DNA of 64,000 nucleotides from Firm-04 sp045600205 (lineage in GTDB: Bacteria; Bacillota; Clostridia; Oscillospirales; Ruminococcaceae), in the NCBI GenBank assembly GCA_045600205.1, contig JAZRXM010000038.1:47436-111435 (forward strand), read 5' to 3'. The notes under the pieces are model-generated. The model did not search any database. It was not told the DNA's origin and saw nothing but the letters and a program-made list of their open reading frames with translations. Shown piece after piece: positions 16,423 to 25,616 of the stretch (positions are counted from its first letter, which is position 1; every line of letters begins with the position of its first letter). Made by a program: the position numbers and the translations under genes.

Positions 16423-18441
16423 TCAGCCGAGTGATGTGCCGATCTTCGTATTCGGATAATATTTTGCGTAAAGCTCTAGAATTTGTTTTACCAGATATTT
16501 CGCGTTTTTACCGCCTTCGATCATCGCACAGAATGCGATTTCGGGCTTATCCGCAGGGGCGTAACCGATGACAAAGCTGTCTGTACCGCGTGGGGACTGC
16601 GGCGTACCCGTCTTGATTGCGACCTGAAATCCCAGCTTGTTGAGGTCGTATTCCTTCGGCATAGCAGTCTGCGCCGCGCCAATCATACCCTGTTCAATGT
16701 AATAATACGTATCTGCGTAGTTATTCGGTATAGTTGCGACAACAGTCGGCTCATGTTCGCTGACGACCTCGGTCATTGCGTTATTCCACATGGTCTGAAT
16801 CAAATGCGGCTGATAGCGCACACCCTCATTGGCAATCGTGCTTGCAACCGTAGCCATTTGCAGCGGCGTGACCTGAATTTCCGATTGTCCGATGGATGCC
16901 TGCGCGATATCGCCGACAAACCAATCAATGCCGAGATTCTCGAAGGTTTCCGGGCAGGCAAGATATCCGCCGCTGTCGCCGGATTCCAGACCAAGCGGAC
17001 TGCCCAGACCGTAAAGCCGCTCATATTCGAGCAGGCGGTCAATGCCGAGTTTCAAGCCCAGCTCATAGAAGAAAATGTTACACGAAACGGTCAGCGCACG
17101 CGAAACGGAAAGATAATGGTGCGTTCCGGTGCAGTGGAATTTCGTGTCGATGTATTTGAAGGTCTGGTTGCAGAAAAACGTGGAATTACCCGTAATCACG
17201 CCTGATTCCAGACCTGCCGTTGCGGTAATGGTCTTAAAGGTCGAGCCCGGACGATATAGACCGTCCGTGGCGCGGTTGACCAGCGGGTTATTCGGGGAAT
17301 TCAGCACGGAATTGTAGTCTTCCAGATAATCATTGAGGTTGTAGGTCGGCACAGTTGCAAGTCCCAGCACCGCATTATCTTTGGTGTCCAGTACAGCGAT
17401 TGCACCGCAGTTCGCGTTACGGCATTCTCTGTCGGTGCGGCGGAGATATTGGCAGTAATCCGCGAGTTTTTTCTGCAAATCCTGCTGAAACCCATTGTTG
17501 ACCGTCAGCTGAATGGTTTTGCCGCCGACGGGTTCTTCCGTCACGGCAAACGAGCTGACCTCCCCGCCTGTGAGCGTGATTTCTTTTTTGCCATTGACAC
17601 CGCGCAAGTCTGCTTCATAGGCAGCTTCCAGACCGCTTTTACCGACCATATCGGATAATTCGTAGTCCTTATGTCCGTTTTCCAGCAGCTTCTCGTATTC
17701 CTCTTTGCTGTAAATCGGACCGACATAGCCGATCTCATGCGGGATCACATCACCATTCTCAATGGTACGTACTGCTTCCTCCACGATGTTGATGCCTTTC
17801 AGCGAAAGCCGCAGCTCCTTGACCCGCGTCACAACGTCAATGTCAATGTCGTTTGCAAGATAGAACACATTGGACATGGAAAAACTTCTGGCGAGCATTT
17901 CGTAGCGGATGCCTGCAATCTGCCGCTGTTCTGTCTGCGTATAAGCAGACGAGATGTTGTAATCATCAATCAGCTTGTCGATGCAGTTTTCAGCGGTCGC
18001 GTAGTCATTCAGACCAAGTGATTTTTTGAGGGATTTCTGCTTCTCCTCGTCCTCCACGGTAAAACTGTACGGTGTTTCCAAGCTGACAGGCAGCGAATCA
18101 TTCCACGAATACCCTGCCTCTGCGAGCATACGGGTTGTTTGCAGCAAGATCTCATTGCCCTCTGCTGCATCGTTAGGGAAGTACGCCTTTTCGACAATCA
18201 GGTTATAGCCGATTTTGTTGGATACGATCGGGTCACCGTTGCAATCCACGATTTCGCCGCGGGTCGCCTGCATCACCTGAGAATAGACGCTGGTGTTAGT
18301 CACAACGACTTCTTTCTCATCGGCAGCGACAATTTGCAGCATCATCAACCGATACACCGCAAGACCGCCCGCTGCAAGCACCAACATGATCAGAAAAGTA
18401 CTGCGCAGAAATTCGGAAATCTGACGTAGAATTTCTTTCAT
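16423..18441 (-). CDS. Penicillin-binding protein 2 (class B transpeptidase)
   Basis: 672-aa septal or elongation transpeptidase (PBP2/SpoVD/FtsI class). One N-terminal membrane helix (about 13-35), a dimerisation domain, then the penicillin-binding domain with SxxK in YRPGSTFKTITA, SxN in TVSCNIFFYELG and KTG in AIKTGTPQSPRG. The start follows AAGGAG. Its place next to hisS, mgsA and a minD-like gene recalls the clostridial minD-rodA-mgsA neighbourhood, suggesting an elongation-type (MrdA) role; the exact paralogue is not certain. Confidence 0.92.
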   Translation of the reverse strand: MKEILRQISEFLRSTFLIMLVLAAGGLAVYRLMMLQIVAADEKEVVVTNTSVYSQVMQATRGEIVDCNGDPIVSNKIGYNLIVEKAYFPNDAAEGNEILLQTTRMLAEAGYSWNDSLPVSLETPYSFTVEDEEKQKSLKKSLGLNDYATAENCIDKLIDDYNISSAYTQTEQRQIAGIRYEMLARSFSMSNVFYLANDIDIDVVTRVKELRLSLKGINIVEEAVRTIENGDVIPHEIGYVGPIYSKEEYEKLLENGHKDYELSDMVGKSGLEAAYEADLRGVNGKKEITLTGGEVSSFAVTEEPVGGKTIQLTVNNGFQQDLQKKLADYCQYLRRTDRECRNANCGAIAVLDTKDNAVLGLATVPTYNLNDYLEDYNSVLNSPNNPLVNRATDGLYRPGSTFKTITATAGLESGVITGNSTFFCNQTFKYIDTKFHCTGTHHYLSVSRALTVSCNIFFYELGLKLGIDRLLEYERLYGLGSPLGLESGDSGGYLACPETFENLGIDWFVGDIAQASIGQSEIQVTPLQMATVASTIANEGVRYQPHLIQTMWNNAMTEVVSEHEPTVVATIPNNYADTYYYIEQGMIGAAQTAMPKEYDLNKLGFQVAIKTGTPQSPRGTDSFVIGYAPADKPEIAFCAMIEGGKNAKYLVKQILELYAKYYPNTKIGTSLG

Positions 18442-18479
18442 AGCGTTTCAGAACTCCTTTTTGGTCGGAGCGGAACGAA

Positions 18480-19778
18480 TCAAGCGAGAGAACCGCCGCC
18501 AAGCAGATCGCTGAGGGACAATTCCGTGTAATCCTCGATGAAATGCTCATCCAGACGAATCGGACGCTGCTCACCTGTTTTCATATTTTTGAGCTGTGCT
18601 TTCTGCTCTGCCAGCTCGTTGGAGCCGAGCACCAGCAGATAATCCGTGCCAAGCTTGTCCGCATACTTCATCTGTGCTTTGAACGTGCGGTTTGCAAGGT
18701 CGTATTCCGCACGGATGCCTGCCTCACGAAGCTGCATTGCCAGTTTCATGGAAACAGGTCTTGCGGCATCGTCCATGGGCGCGAGATAGACGTTGCAGTG
18801 ATTGGGATCCATGAACGCGCAGCCCTGATGATCCATTGTGAGAATCAGGCGCTCCAGACCCATACCGAAGCCGAGTGCTGGTACTTTCTGACCGCCAAGC
18901 TGCTCGATCAGACCGTCATAGCGACCGCCGCCGCAAACCGTACCCTGCGCACCGATATCCGTGGAGATAAACTCAAACACGGTCTTGGTGTAGTAATCCA
19001 AGCCGCGGACAATGTGCGGATCAATATCAAATGCGATATCCATATCGTGCAAAGCTTCCTGCAAGGTTGCAAAATGTTCCTTGCATTCATCGCAGAGATA
19101 ATCAAGGATCAGGGGTGCATCTGCTGCAATTTTCTGGCAAATCGGGCTCTTGCAGTCCAGAATACGCATCGGGTTGCGCTCCAGACGGCTCAGGCAGGTT
19201 TCGCAAAGTTCCTCTTTGTGGGGAGCAAAAAATGCTTTCAGTGCATCATAATACTTCGCACGGCAAGTGGGGCAGCCAATGCTGTTGATGTGCAGAATGA
19301 TATTTTTCAAACCAAGCGTATCGAGGACTGTTTTTGCCAGCATAATGACCTCAGCATCCGCGTAAGGCGATGCAGAACCTGCCATTTCCACGCCAAACTG
19401 GTGGAACTCACGGAGTCTGCCTGCCTGCGGACGCTCGTGGCGGAAGCAGGAAAGGATATAAAACACCTTCTGCGGCAAAGCCTCTGCGAGCATACCGTTT
19501 TGCAGCATGGCACGGATCGTGCCGGCGGTACCCTCTGGGCGCAGCGTGAAAACGGTTTCCTTGGCGGTGACAGAGTACATTTCCTTCTGCACCACATCGG
19601 TGGTTTCGCCAACAGAACGCTGGAACAGATCAGTCGTTTCAAAAGTCGGCACACGAATTTCAGAGAAACCGAACTTTTCTGCGGTATCACGGACAACGGT
19701 TTCCACGGTTTTCCATTTGTGGATGGTTTTCGGGGTCACGTCCTCCGTACCATTCGGACGCTTGATGTAATTTGCCAT
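18480..19778 (-). CDS. hisS: Histidyl-tRNA synthetase
   Basis: Charges tRNA-His. 432 aa from MANYIKRPNGTEDVTP, preceded by AAAGGA. Class II motifs are visible: motif 2 (ILSCFRHERPQAGRLREFHQFGVEMAG) and the His-specific blocks RGLDYYTKTVFEF and GGRYDGLIEQLGG, with motif 3 in PALGFGMGLERLIL. A Cys-rich insert (CPTCRAKY, CETCLSRLE, CDECKEHF) is typical of clostridial HisRS. The C-terminal anticodon-binding domain starts near 330. I see no T-box leader in the short gap upstream. Confidence 0.97.
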   Translation of the reverse strand: MANYIKRPNGTEDVTPKTIHKWKTVETVVRDTAEKFGFSEIRVPTFETTDLFQRSVGETTDVVQKEMYSVTAKETVFTLRPEGTAGTIRAMLQNGMLAEALPQKVFYILSCFRHERPQAGRLREFHQFGVEMAGSASPYADAEVIMLAKTVLDTLGLKNIILHINSIGCPTCRAKYYDALKAFFAPHKEELCETCLSRLERNPMRILDCKSPICQKIAADAPLILDYLCDECKEHFATLQEALHDMDIAFDIDPHIVRGLDYYTKTVFEFISTDIGAQGTVCGGGRYDGLIEQLGGQKVPALGFGMGLERLILTMDHQGCAFMDPNHCNVYLAPMDDAARPVSMKLAMQLREAGIRAEYDLANRTFKAQMKYADKLGTDYLLVLGSNELAEQKAQLKNMKTGEQRPIRLDEHFIEDYTELSLSDLLGGGSLA

Positions 19779-19822
19779 AAATACGTTCCTTTCAGGATAA
19801 AATACAGTTTGCGGATAAACAG

Positions 19823-19850
19823 AAAAATTGCCCCTTTGGCAAGGGGCAAT
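19823..19850 (-). terminator. Terminator after mgsA
   Basis: Minus-strand ATTGCCCCTT pairs with AAGGGGCAAT around a 4-nt loop, followed by TTTTT. It separates mgsA from hisS. Confidence 0.85.
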
Positions 19851-19868
19851 CAAAGCTGTCAGTGAAAA

Positions 19869-20273
19869 TTACATAACAGGGTTGCCGATTTCGCGCCAAT
19901 CGAGGTCACCGCGCTCGAGGGCAAGAATCAAAGCCTCGGCGGTAGCAATATTGGTAGCAACCGGCACATTATGCACGTCGCAAAGACGCAGCAGGTTCAT
20001 ATCGTTTGGCTCGGAAGCCTTGGGATTGATGGGGTCGCGGAAGAACAACAGCACATCAATTTCGTCGCAGGAAATACGTGCGCAGATCTCCTGGCCGCCG
20101 CCTTGCGAGCCGCTGAGGAACCGTTTAATGGAAAGACCGGTTGCTTCTGCTACCTGCTTTCCTGTTGTGCCTGTCGCACAGAGTGTGTGACGGGAGAGAA
20201 TTGCGCAGTAAGCCGTGCAAAACTGAATCATCAGTTCTTTTTTTGCATCATGGGCAATCAGAGCAATCGTCAT
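19869..20273 (-). CDS. mgsA: Methylglyoxal synthase
   Basis: Converts dihydroxyacetone phosphate to methylglyoxal, a bypass that relieves phosphate limitation. 134 aa from MTIALIAHDAKK, with the phosphate-binding ATGTTG, LSGSQGGGQEI and the catalytic-Asp-bearing FFRDPINPKASEPNDMNLLRL-type blocks. AAAGGA precedes the start. Length matches Bacillus MgsA. It lies downstream of the minD-like gene, the same order as in many clostridia. Confidence 0.95.
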   Translation of the reverse strand: MTIALIAHDAKKELMIQFCTAYCAILSRHTLCATGTTGKQVAEATGLSIKRFLSGSQGGGQEICARISCDEIDVLLFFRDPINPKASEPNDMNLLRLCDVHNVPVATNIATAEALILALERGDLDWREIGNPVM

Positions 20274-20364
20274 GGGAGAGTCAGTCCTTTCTGTATATGT
20301 GAAAAAATAGTATCTGTCTGTCACGCCGAAGGCGTCCAGAAGAAAGCGGATAAGGAAACCGAAA

Positions 20365-21111
20365 TCAGCCGATCTTGACGGTCAGCGGAGCATTTTCGCC
20401 GCGCAGTCTGCGGGAGATGGCATCAAAAGCGGCAAGGCTCGGTGCTGTCGAGGGGATCGGTTCGCCCTTGCCTGTTGCGATCACGAGGTTATAATCCTCG
20501 GGGATGACACCGATCAGCTGCACGCCGATGGTATCAATGATCTCATCGAGGTCGCGGACAAGTTCTGCGCCGATCGCCTTTTTGCTGATCTTGTTGATGA
20601 TCAGGCGCTGACGGCGGTTGCCGCGGGCATAGAATTCATCGGACATCATCTGTGCATCACGGACACAGATGGGATCGGGTGTGGTGACCACGAGAATGAG
20701 GTTTGCCTGCTCGACAATATCAAAAACGTGGTTATTGATGCCTGCGCCCGTATCAATGATGATATAATCATAGTACTTACGGACAGTATGGCAGATTTCG
20801 CTGATCTGTTCCACGGTGACGGTCTGGAACGGGTTTTTGGGCGCGCACAGGACAAACAGATTGCTTGCCATCGGCACACGGGTAACGGCATCCAGCGCCG
20901 AAACCTTGCCTTCCAGTACATCACTCAGGTCGTACTTGATGTTGTTTGTCATGCCAAAGATAATATCAATACAGCGCAGACCGAAGTCCAGCTCAATAAT
21001 CAGCGTGCGGCTGCCCTGCTTTGCGAGGGTGTAGCCGATGCCTGCGCAAATTGAGGATTTGCCTGTACCGCCCTTACCGGACGTGACCGCGATTGTCTTT
21101 GAGTTAGCCAT
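20365..21111 (-). CDS. MinD/ParA-family ATPase, orphan
   Basis: 248-aa deviant-Walker ATPase: SGKGGTGKSSICAGIG (Walker A' with signature Lys), IIIDTGAGINN (Walker B region) and IINKISKKAIGAEL. Overall closest in layout to MinD, the septum-site positioning ATPase. Two oddities: no minC or minE lies next to it, and the C-terminus stops at RRLRGENAPLTVKIG without the basic amphipathic helix that anchors MinD to the membrane. It may act with a different partner (FlhG/ParA-like) or be a diverged MinD. Strong promoter upstream. Confidence 0.8.
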   Translation of the reverse strand: MANSKTIAVTSGKGGTGKSSICAGIGYTLAKQGSRTLIIELDFGLRCIDIIFGMTNNIKYDLSDVLEGKVSALDAVTRVPMASNLFVLCAPKNPFQTVTVEQISEICHTVRKYYDYIIIDTGAGINNHVFDIVEQANLILVVTTPDPICVRDAQMMSDEFYARGNRRQRLIINKISKKAIGAELVRDLDEIIDTIGVQLIGVIPEDYNLVIATGKGEPIPSTAPSLAAFDAISRRLRGENAPLTVKIG

Positions 21112-21254
21112 ATGAGGACTCCTTTCTCAGGCAGATTCTTTGGGAAAATCTGCCGCAGACCATGCACCGAAAAGCACGGATATACATGGTCTGTGTGTAA
21201 TTTGCGTGATTCAGATATTGCTACATTTCATGCAGACATAACATACCATATATT

Positions 21255-21282
21255 ATTATACCACAAATATCCGTTTTGTCAA
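21255..21282 (-). promoter_or_regulatory. Promoter of the minD-like gene
   Basis: Minus-strand TTGACA (21282-21277), 16 bp, TATAAT (21260-21255). The remaining leader (21112-21254) contains a short GCAGATT/AATCTGC hairpin but no coding potential. Confidence 0.8.
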
Positions 21283-21293
21283 ATACCTTTTTG

Positions 21294-21331
21294 AAAAAAA
21301 TCAAAAGATTGGCACCTTTGATTGTTTTTTT
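21294..21331. terminator. Bidirectional terminator-like hairpin
   Basis: AATCAAA and TTTGATT pair around an 11-nt loop, with an A-run before and a T-run after. The sequence from 21332 to 21415 shows nothing further. Confidence 0.55.
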
Positions 21332-21415
21332 GATTCTGAATTGTGCATTTTCACAAGGAACTCCAAGGGAAGCATCCTCTGCTTTGGCGGAAGTCGCAGA
21401 ATTGCTGCCATTTGT

Positions 21416-22018
21416 TCAGTTCTGTTTCGTGTCTGCGATCTGAATAGAATCAATTGCCTTGTTGAAACCGCTTTTGTAGGTCAGAAATGTTTCCTCTTTG
21501 CTTTTGCAGGTCATAACATAAGCGGTGTCGTTTTCCATGAACAGGGCGGTCATTGCGTGCATTGTATGATTTCCGTCCTCAGCGGGAATCGCATAGGTAA
21601 ACTCCAGGATCACGCAGTCTTTGCCATGGATTTGCTTCGTATTTTCCTCTTTCAGCTTGTACTCTTCCGCGGTCGTTTCGTAGGTAAACTTGGTTTCAGC
21701 GGCATATTCATCCAATCGGATGCCGTGAATCGCCTGCTTTTCGCTGGTGATGATAATGGAGGCATCATCATGCACATAGAACTGATTGCAGAACTTCGAG
21801 GACGATTCCGTAAAGTTTGCAGGGATCTCAAATGTCAGTTCTGTGGGGCGTTCCGCAGGAACGATCATCTGATTATCCACATTTTCCAGTAGATTTTCAG
21901 AGGATTCGGCTACGGATGAAGAATCTTTTGTTCCGCTGTTCTGCGAAACAGTACAGCCGGCCGAAAGCAGCAGTGCAGCTGTCAGCAGAAGTGAAACCGC
22001 CTTGGAAAGAAAACGCAT
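21416..22018 (-). CDS. Lipoprotein, PsbP/DcrB-like fold possible
   Basis: 200 aa. The signal sequence ends in lipobox LLSAGC (Cys near residue 22), followed by a Ser-rich linker. The C-terminal 140 residues run from LTFEIPANFTESSS through strands with a GKDCVILEFTY turn to FNKAIDSIQI, the layout of small PsbP/Mog1-like lipoproteins. Function unknown. The ATG at 22018 is preceded by AAAGGAG; an in-frame upstream extension runs into the rnpB terminator and is rejected. It lies directly downstream of RNase P RNA. Confidence 0.75.
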   Translation of the reverse strand: MRFLSKAVSLLLTAALLLSAGCTVSQNSGTKDSSSVAESSENLLENVDNQMIVPAERPTELTFEIPANFTESSSKFCNQFYVHDDASIIITSEKQAIHGIRLDEYAAETKFTYETTAEEYKLKEENTKQIHGKDCVILEFTYAIPAEDGNHTMHAMTALFMENDTAYVMTCKSKEETFLTYKSGFNKAIDSIQIADTKQN

Positions 22019-22055
22019 ATGGCATACTCCTTTGTTTTGGACATAAAAAACAGAA

Positions 22056-22083
22056 AGCCGATGCGAAAAACAGCGCATCGGCT
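22056..22083 (-). terminator. Terminator of rnpB
   Basis: AGCCGATGCG pairs with CGCATCGGCT around an 8-nt loop, followed on the minus strand by TTCTGTTTTTTAT. Confidence 0.88.
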
Positions 22084-22088
22084 CTTTG

Positions 22089-22445
22089 CGTGACCAGACC
22101 TATAAGCCGGGTTCTGTCGGGTGCAGTCATTTATCTAGACGATTCGTCGCCGAACCGCTCAAGCCGCCTTTGTGAACAATCCGCCGAGCAGACGTTAAGA
22201 CTGTTCACACCAATCGGCGTTGCATCGGGTAGGGTTTACATGGCAGCATTCTCTCGAATGCTCCGGTGGGCTCTTACCCCGCCTTTCCACCATCACACGA
22301 AAGCGGAAACCGCTTTCATGCAGTATATTTCTGTTGCACTGGCCCTGAAGTCACCTTCGGCTGCCGTTAGCAGTTGCCCTGCTCTGTGATGCCCGGACTT
22401 TCCTCGTCAGCAAAAAACGCTGCCGCGACTGCACAGTCTGCTCAA
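22089..22445 (-). ncRNA. rnpB: RNase P RNA (type A)
   Basis: Catalytic RNA that trims tRNA 5' ends. On the minus strand the conserved CR-I block GAGGAAAGTCCGGGC, then CTGCTAACGGC, AGTGCAACAGAAA, GGTAAGAGC-like CCACCGG..., and the closing GACAGAACCCGGCTTATAGG are in order. The 5' CAGAC pairs with 3' GTCTG (P1). A perfect promoter and a terminator bound it; ends are estimated to within about 5 nt. Confidence 0.96.
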
Positions 22446-22451
22446 CAATTC

Positions 22452-22480
22452 AGTATATCATATCTTGCAGGATTTGTCAA
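22452..22480 (-). promoter_or_regulatory. Promoter of rnpB
   Basis: Minus-strand TTGACA (22480-22475), 17 bp with extended TGA, TATACT (22457-22452). It lies just after the upstream peptidase stop codon. Confidence 0.88.
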
Positions 22481-22490
22481 GCATCGGGTA

Positions 22491-24158
22491 TCAATCCGCG
22501 TTCACGCGCAGGAAGCCTGCGGGGTCGTAGTTGACGCCGTCGATACGGACCTCAAAGTGCAGGTGATTGCCGGTGGAATGCCCTGTACTACCGACCAGTG
22601 CAATGACCTGTCCGCGCTTAACGTACATTTCCGTACCGACCAGCAGCATGGAGGCGTGGGCATAGAGTGTCTGTTTCCCGCCGCCGTGGTCGATCATCAC
22701 GTAATTACCGTAGCTGCTGCTGAATTTTGCGGTCGTCACAACACCGTCTGCCACCGCATAGATCTCCGTGCCCTCGGGGGCGGCAATGTCAATCCCGCGA
22801 TGATTGCGGTCACTGATGAACACATCACTGATTCTGCCGCCGTTGACAGGCCAGCCATACTCGCCGGTCCCGCGCAGGACCGTTGTTTTACTTGCAGGTG
22901 CGGGCGCGTAGGTGCCGACCCCGACCCGCTCACTGATCGGCGCGGAAACTAACGTAGAATGCAGCAGCGAAGTTGCAGTCAGCACGCCATTGACATAAGT
23001 GGCACGGATTTCGTTGTTTTTCTCGCCTTTTTCGCCGTACCGGAGCAGTTTTTTCTGTCCGAGCGGCAACTCTGCGGTTTCCACCTCCACAGTGTCGTAA
23101 TCAATGAAAGAAACGGTGTTTTTTCGCTCTGTATAGGAAATCGGTAAACTGCGCTCCTGCGTGGGCACTTTGACTTTCATACCGATTTTCAGTACATTCG
23201 GCAAATCAGGATTCAGTTCCATGATTTTCTCAGGCGTCGTACTGTAACGCTCTGCAATTTCGTAGATATTGGAACTGACCACCACATGAAAGACACCTGT
23301 AGTCGCAGTTGCACGGGTCAGATTGTAAATCATTTTGCTTTCGCTCATCAGGCTGTCCGTGAGATAAGAGCCCGATACATACGAGATTTCGTCCGTATAA
23401 AAAACAGCCTCGACTTCTCTGCCCAGCGTGGCTTTGTAATCCGCCAGCTGCACCGCCAACGCGGTTTCAACCGGTTGCTTGTCGGCAACCGCGCCCAGAA
23501 ATTCATCACCGCGATAAACGCCGTATGCCTCCGTGAGCGAAACACCCGACTGTTCCAGCATTTTGTCCGCCAACGTATACTCCGTCAGGTATAATTCCGC
23601 GCTGTCTGACGGCTCAATCTGCAAGGAACGCCGCAAAGAAACCTCAGTTTCATTTTCAGCATGCGAAAGCCGCTCCCGTACGATTTTTTCTGCCTGTTCG
23701 CAAACCGCTTCGTTTTCCACGCAACCGACTTTTTCACCGTTCAAGAAAACAGAAACGCCATAGTCGGCGCGGACAGCATTGGAAACCAACGTCACAAGGA
23801 ACGCACAGCAGCCGATTGGCATAAGATAACGCATCATCGTAAAAAACAATCCGTTGCTGCCGAAAAATTCCCGCAGCAGACGCTTGCTCATTGTGCGGAA
23901 ACGGACACCGTTTGATTCGCCGCGCACCTGCACCCATTCCTGATAAATACGGCTTGCCTCGCCTCTGTGCAGACGGACAGGTTGTGTCAGTACCCGCCAG
24001 ATCCAGCGCAAAATTCGAAAAGTGCCGTGCAGAATATCTTTCAAAAGCACCGCAATTCCGTGTAAAATCGCAAGCGGCAGATACAGCAGGCCACAAAAAA
24101 TCCGTCTGCCGCAACGCCCAAGGACATACAGTACATCCGCAATTTGTGCCAAACGCAT
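22491..24158 (-). CDS. LysM-G5-M23 cell-wall metallopeptidase
   Basis: 555-aa murein hydrolase of the M23 (lysostaphin/NlpD) class. It has an N-terminal hydrophobic cytoplasmic-side region and a membrane helix at about 105-130, then an extracellular part. This includes a LysM repeat (VVSSNIYEIAERYSTTPEKIMELNP), a G5-like domain with EVETAELPLGQKKLLRYGEKGE, and M23 with zinc ligands H453 and D457 in NHRGID and HLHFEV at 532-537. All catalytic residues are present. The start follows GGAAAGGAG. It is followed by rnpB on the same strand. Confidence 0.93.
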   Translation of the reverse strand: MRLAQIADVLYVLGRCGRRIFCGLLYLPLAILHGIAVLLKDILHGTFRILRWIWRVLTQPVRLHRGEASRIYQEWVQVRGESNGVRFRTMSKRLLREFFGSNGLFFTMMRYLMPIGCCAFLVTLVSNAVRADYGVSVFLNGEKVGCVENEAVCEQAEKIVRERLSHAENETEVSLRRSLQIEPSDSAELYLTEYTLADKMLEQSGVSLTEAYGVYRGDEFLGAVADKQPVETALAVQLADYKATLGREVEAVFYTDEISYVSGSYLTDSLMSESKMIYNLTRATATTGVFHVVVSSNIYEIAERYSTTPEKIMELNPDLPNVLKIGMKVKVPTQERSLPISYTERKNTVSFIDYDTVEVETAELPLGQKKLLRYGEKGEKNNEIRATYVNGVLTATSLLHSTLVSAPISERVGVGTYAPAPASKTTVLRGTGEYGWPVNGGRISDVFISDRNHRGIDIAAPEGTEIYAVADGVVTTAKFSSSYGNYVMIDHGGGKQTLYAHASMLLVGTEMYVKRGQVIALVGSTGHSTGNHLHFEVRIDGVNYDPAGFLRVNAD

Positions 24159-24276
24159 CCAGACGCTCCTTTCCCTGAATTCATCGCATAGACATTATCA
24201 TACTCCTTTTCAAACGGAATTGCAAGCACTTTTTTGAGGTTTTGGCAGGTTTTCCAACAGACAAGCTGTCTTTTCC

Positions 24277-25023
24277 CTACCTCGTATGCGATACTGCATA
24301 AATGATTTTGTCAGAATTTGCGTTTGTTTCGACCAATTCCGCAGTGAACAGCACCGGCAAAGCACGCAGCATCGTAAACGGGCAGACCAGTAACGGCAGA
24401 CAGGCAACACGGCGCAACAGCAGATGTTTCGTGCGGCAGCGAGTAGCGCGGTCTGCCATGCGGAAAACACTGAAGTATCGTAAATGCGGGGCTTTCAGAA
24501 AATAAAGCGGCAAAGCAACCTGTATCGCCAACAGACGCAGCGGCAGAGCCAGCAGCAACACAGATAAAATCAGCAGATGTGCTGAGATCAACAGGGTCAG
24601 TATCCCATCCGCAGGCATCCGCAATGCCCGTTCCGCCAGTCCGCAGGCAACCGCAGACGGCACACAGGAAATCAGCAGCAGACACGCCGCAGTCAATCGC
24701 AGTGCAAACCATCTTCGCCACAGCCAGAAACGGCCGCTGCACGCGAGAAATCCCCTGTCATTATCATTCAGCAGATGAAGCTGCTCCCCCATCCAACGAA
24801 ATGTCGTCACTTCTAACGGCGCGGTAACCAGCGTATTTGCCGCAATACAGCAAATGCCGAATCCCAACGCACCCACAATACTGTCCAGCCCCATCCGCTG
24901 CACCGCACACCCCATTCCGAGGAGAATCAGCCGCAGCACCACACAAATCGCCGCCAGAACCCCCGCACACTGTCCGAGCGGACAAAGCTGCTTCGCACGC
25001 CGCCATGAGATTCGCCGTTTCAT
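24277..25023 (-). CDS. Multi-pass membrane protein, unknown
   Basis: 248 aa with about five hydrophobic segments (about 15-40, 48-70, 107-130, 140-170 and 205-228) separated by Arg-rich cytoplasmic loops. No recognised motif. Its start codon overlaps the stop of the upstream gene by 4 bp (ATGA), so the two are translationally coupled. It lies upstream of the M23 peptidase, which suggests an envelope role (inference). Confidence 0.7.
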   Translation of the reverse strand: MKRRISWRRAKQLCPLGQCAGVLAAICVVLRLILLGMGCAVQRMGLDSIVGALGFGICCIAANTLVTAPLEVTTFRWMGEQLHLLNDNDRGFLACSGRFWLWRRWFALRLTAACLLLISCVPSAVACGLAERALRMPADGILTLLISAHLLILSVLLLALPLRLLAIQVALPLYFLKAPHLRYFSVFRMADRATRCRTKHLLLRRVACLPLLVCPFTMLRALPVLFTAELVETNANSDKIIYAVSHTR

Positions 25024-25424
25024 GAAATGTAGTCCTCCAACAGGTTACGCAGCTCTGCAACCGAATCCACCTGAACACCATGCTCCAGCACAATGCGGTC
25101 GTATTCGGGAAACCACCCCGCTGAAACTGCGTAGCTTTCAAACGGTACCTCACTTCCAAGCGCGTATACCGAAAGCGTTTGCGATGAAAGTTTCAGCAGA
25201 TACGGTGCTTCCGGCATTTCGCGGGTCGGCGGAATCTGCTCCGGAAATTCCGCAAGGGGCGGGATCGTTTTTTTCGGCAGTTCAGCCGCTTCCGCATGGG
25301 GGATCTCCGTCACGGCTGCCCGTTTTTTTCTGACCGCCGATGCCGTCCGAATGACAACACCCGCACAAATTGCCGCAGAAACACCGAGCAGCATAAGCCT
25401 CCGCAGCATTTTCATAGATTGCAT
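25020..25424 (-). CDS. BofC-like C-terminal-domain protein
   Basis: About 134 aa: an N-terminal membrane helix, a Pro-rich linker, then APYLLKLSSQTLSVYALGS...GWFPEYDRIVLEHGVQVDSVAELRNLLEDY. That last part resembles the C-terminal domain of BofC (YxLK..., LPxYDxxxLxxGI, LxxLLEDY). BofC controls SpoIVB protease in sporulating bacilli; here the role is unknown. The start is uncertain: ATGs at 25433, 25424 and 25415 lie close together, and I chose 25424 because AGGAAAGG lies about 9 nt upstream. Confidence 0.65.
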   Translation of the reverse strand: MQSMKMLRRLMLLGVSAAICAGVVIRTASAVRKKRAAVTEIPHAEAAELPKKTIPPLAEFPEQIPPTREMPEAPYLLKLSSQTLSVYALGSEVPFESYAVSAGWFPEYDRIVLEHGVQVDSVAELRNLLEDYIS

Positions 25425-25521
25425 CTTCCTCATCCTTTCCTCTGATTTACCAGAAGTATGGCACATTTTACCCCGAAATATTCAAAAAGCCACAAAACGA
25501 TTACAATTTTCAAAAAGTGCT

Positions 25522-25550
25522 TAACATTTCGCGCATGATATGATATAATA
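25522..25550 (+). promoter_or_regulatory. Promoter of the class A PBP gene
   Basis: TTAACA (25522-25527), 17 bp, extended TGATATAAT with -10 at 25545-25550. Confidence 0.75.
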
Positions 25551-25616
25551 TACTTTATACAATGGGGTGAAGTATCTGCACAAATCCCAAACCATCCCGA
25601 AAGGAGCTCTTACGCT

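Noticed and set aside
19779..19868. T-box leader for hisS
   Set aside because: The gap is too short and contains only the mgsA terminator; no T-box core sequence is seen.
21817..22389. Plus-strand frame through the RNase P RNA region
   Set aside because: Overlaps conserved rnpB blocks on the other strand and has no ribosome binding site.
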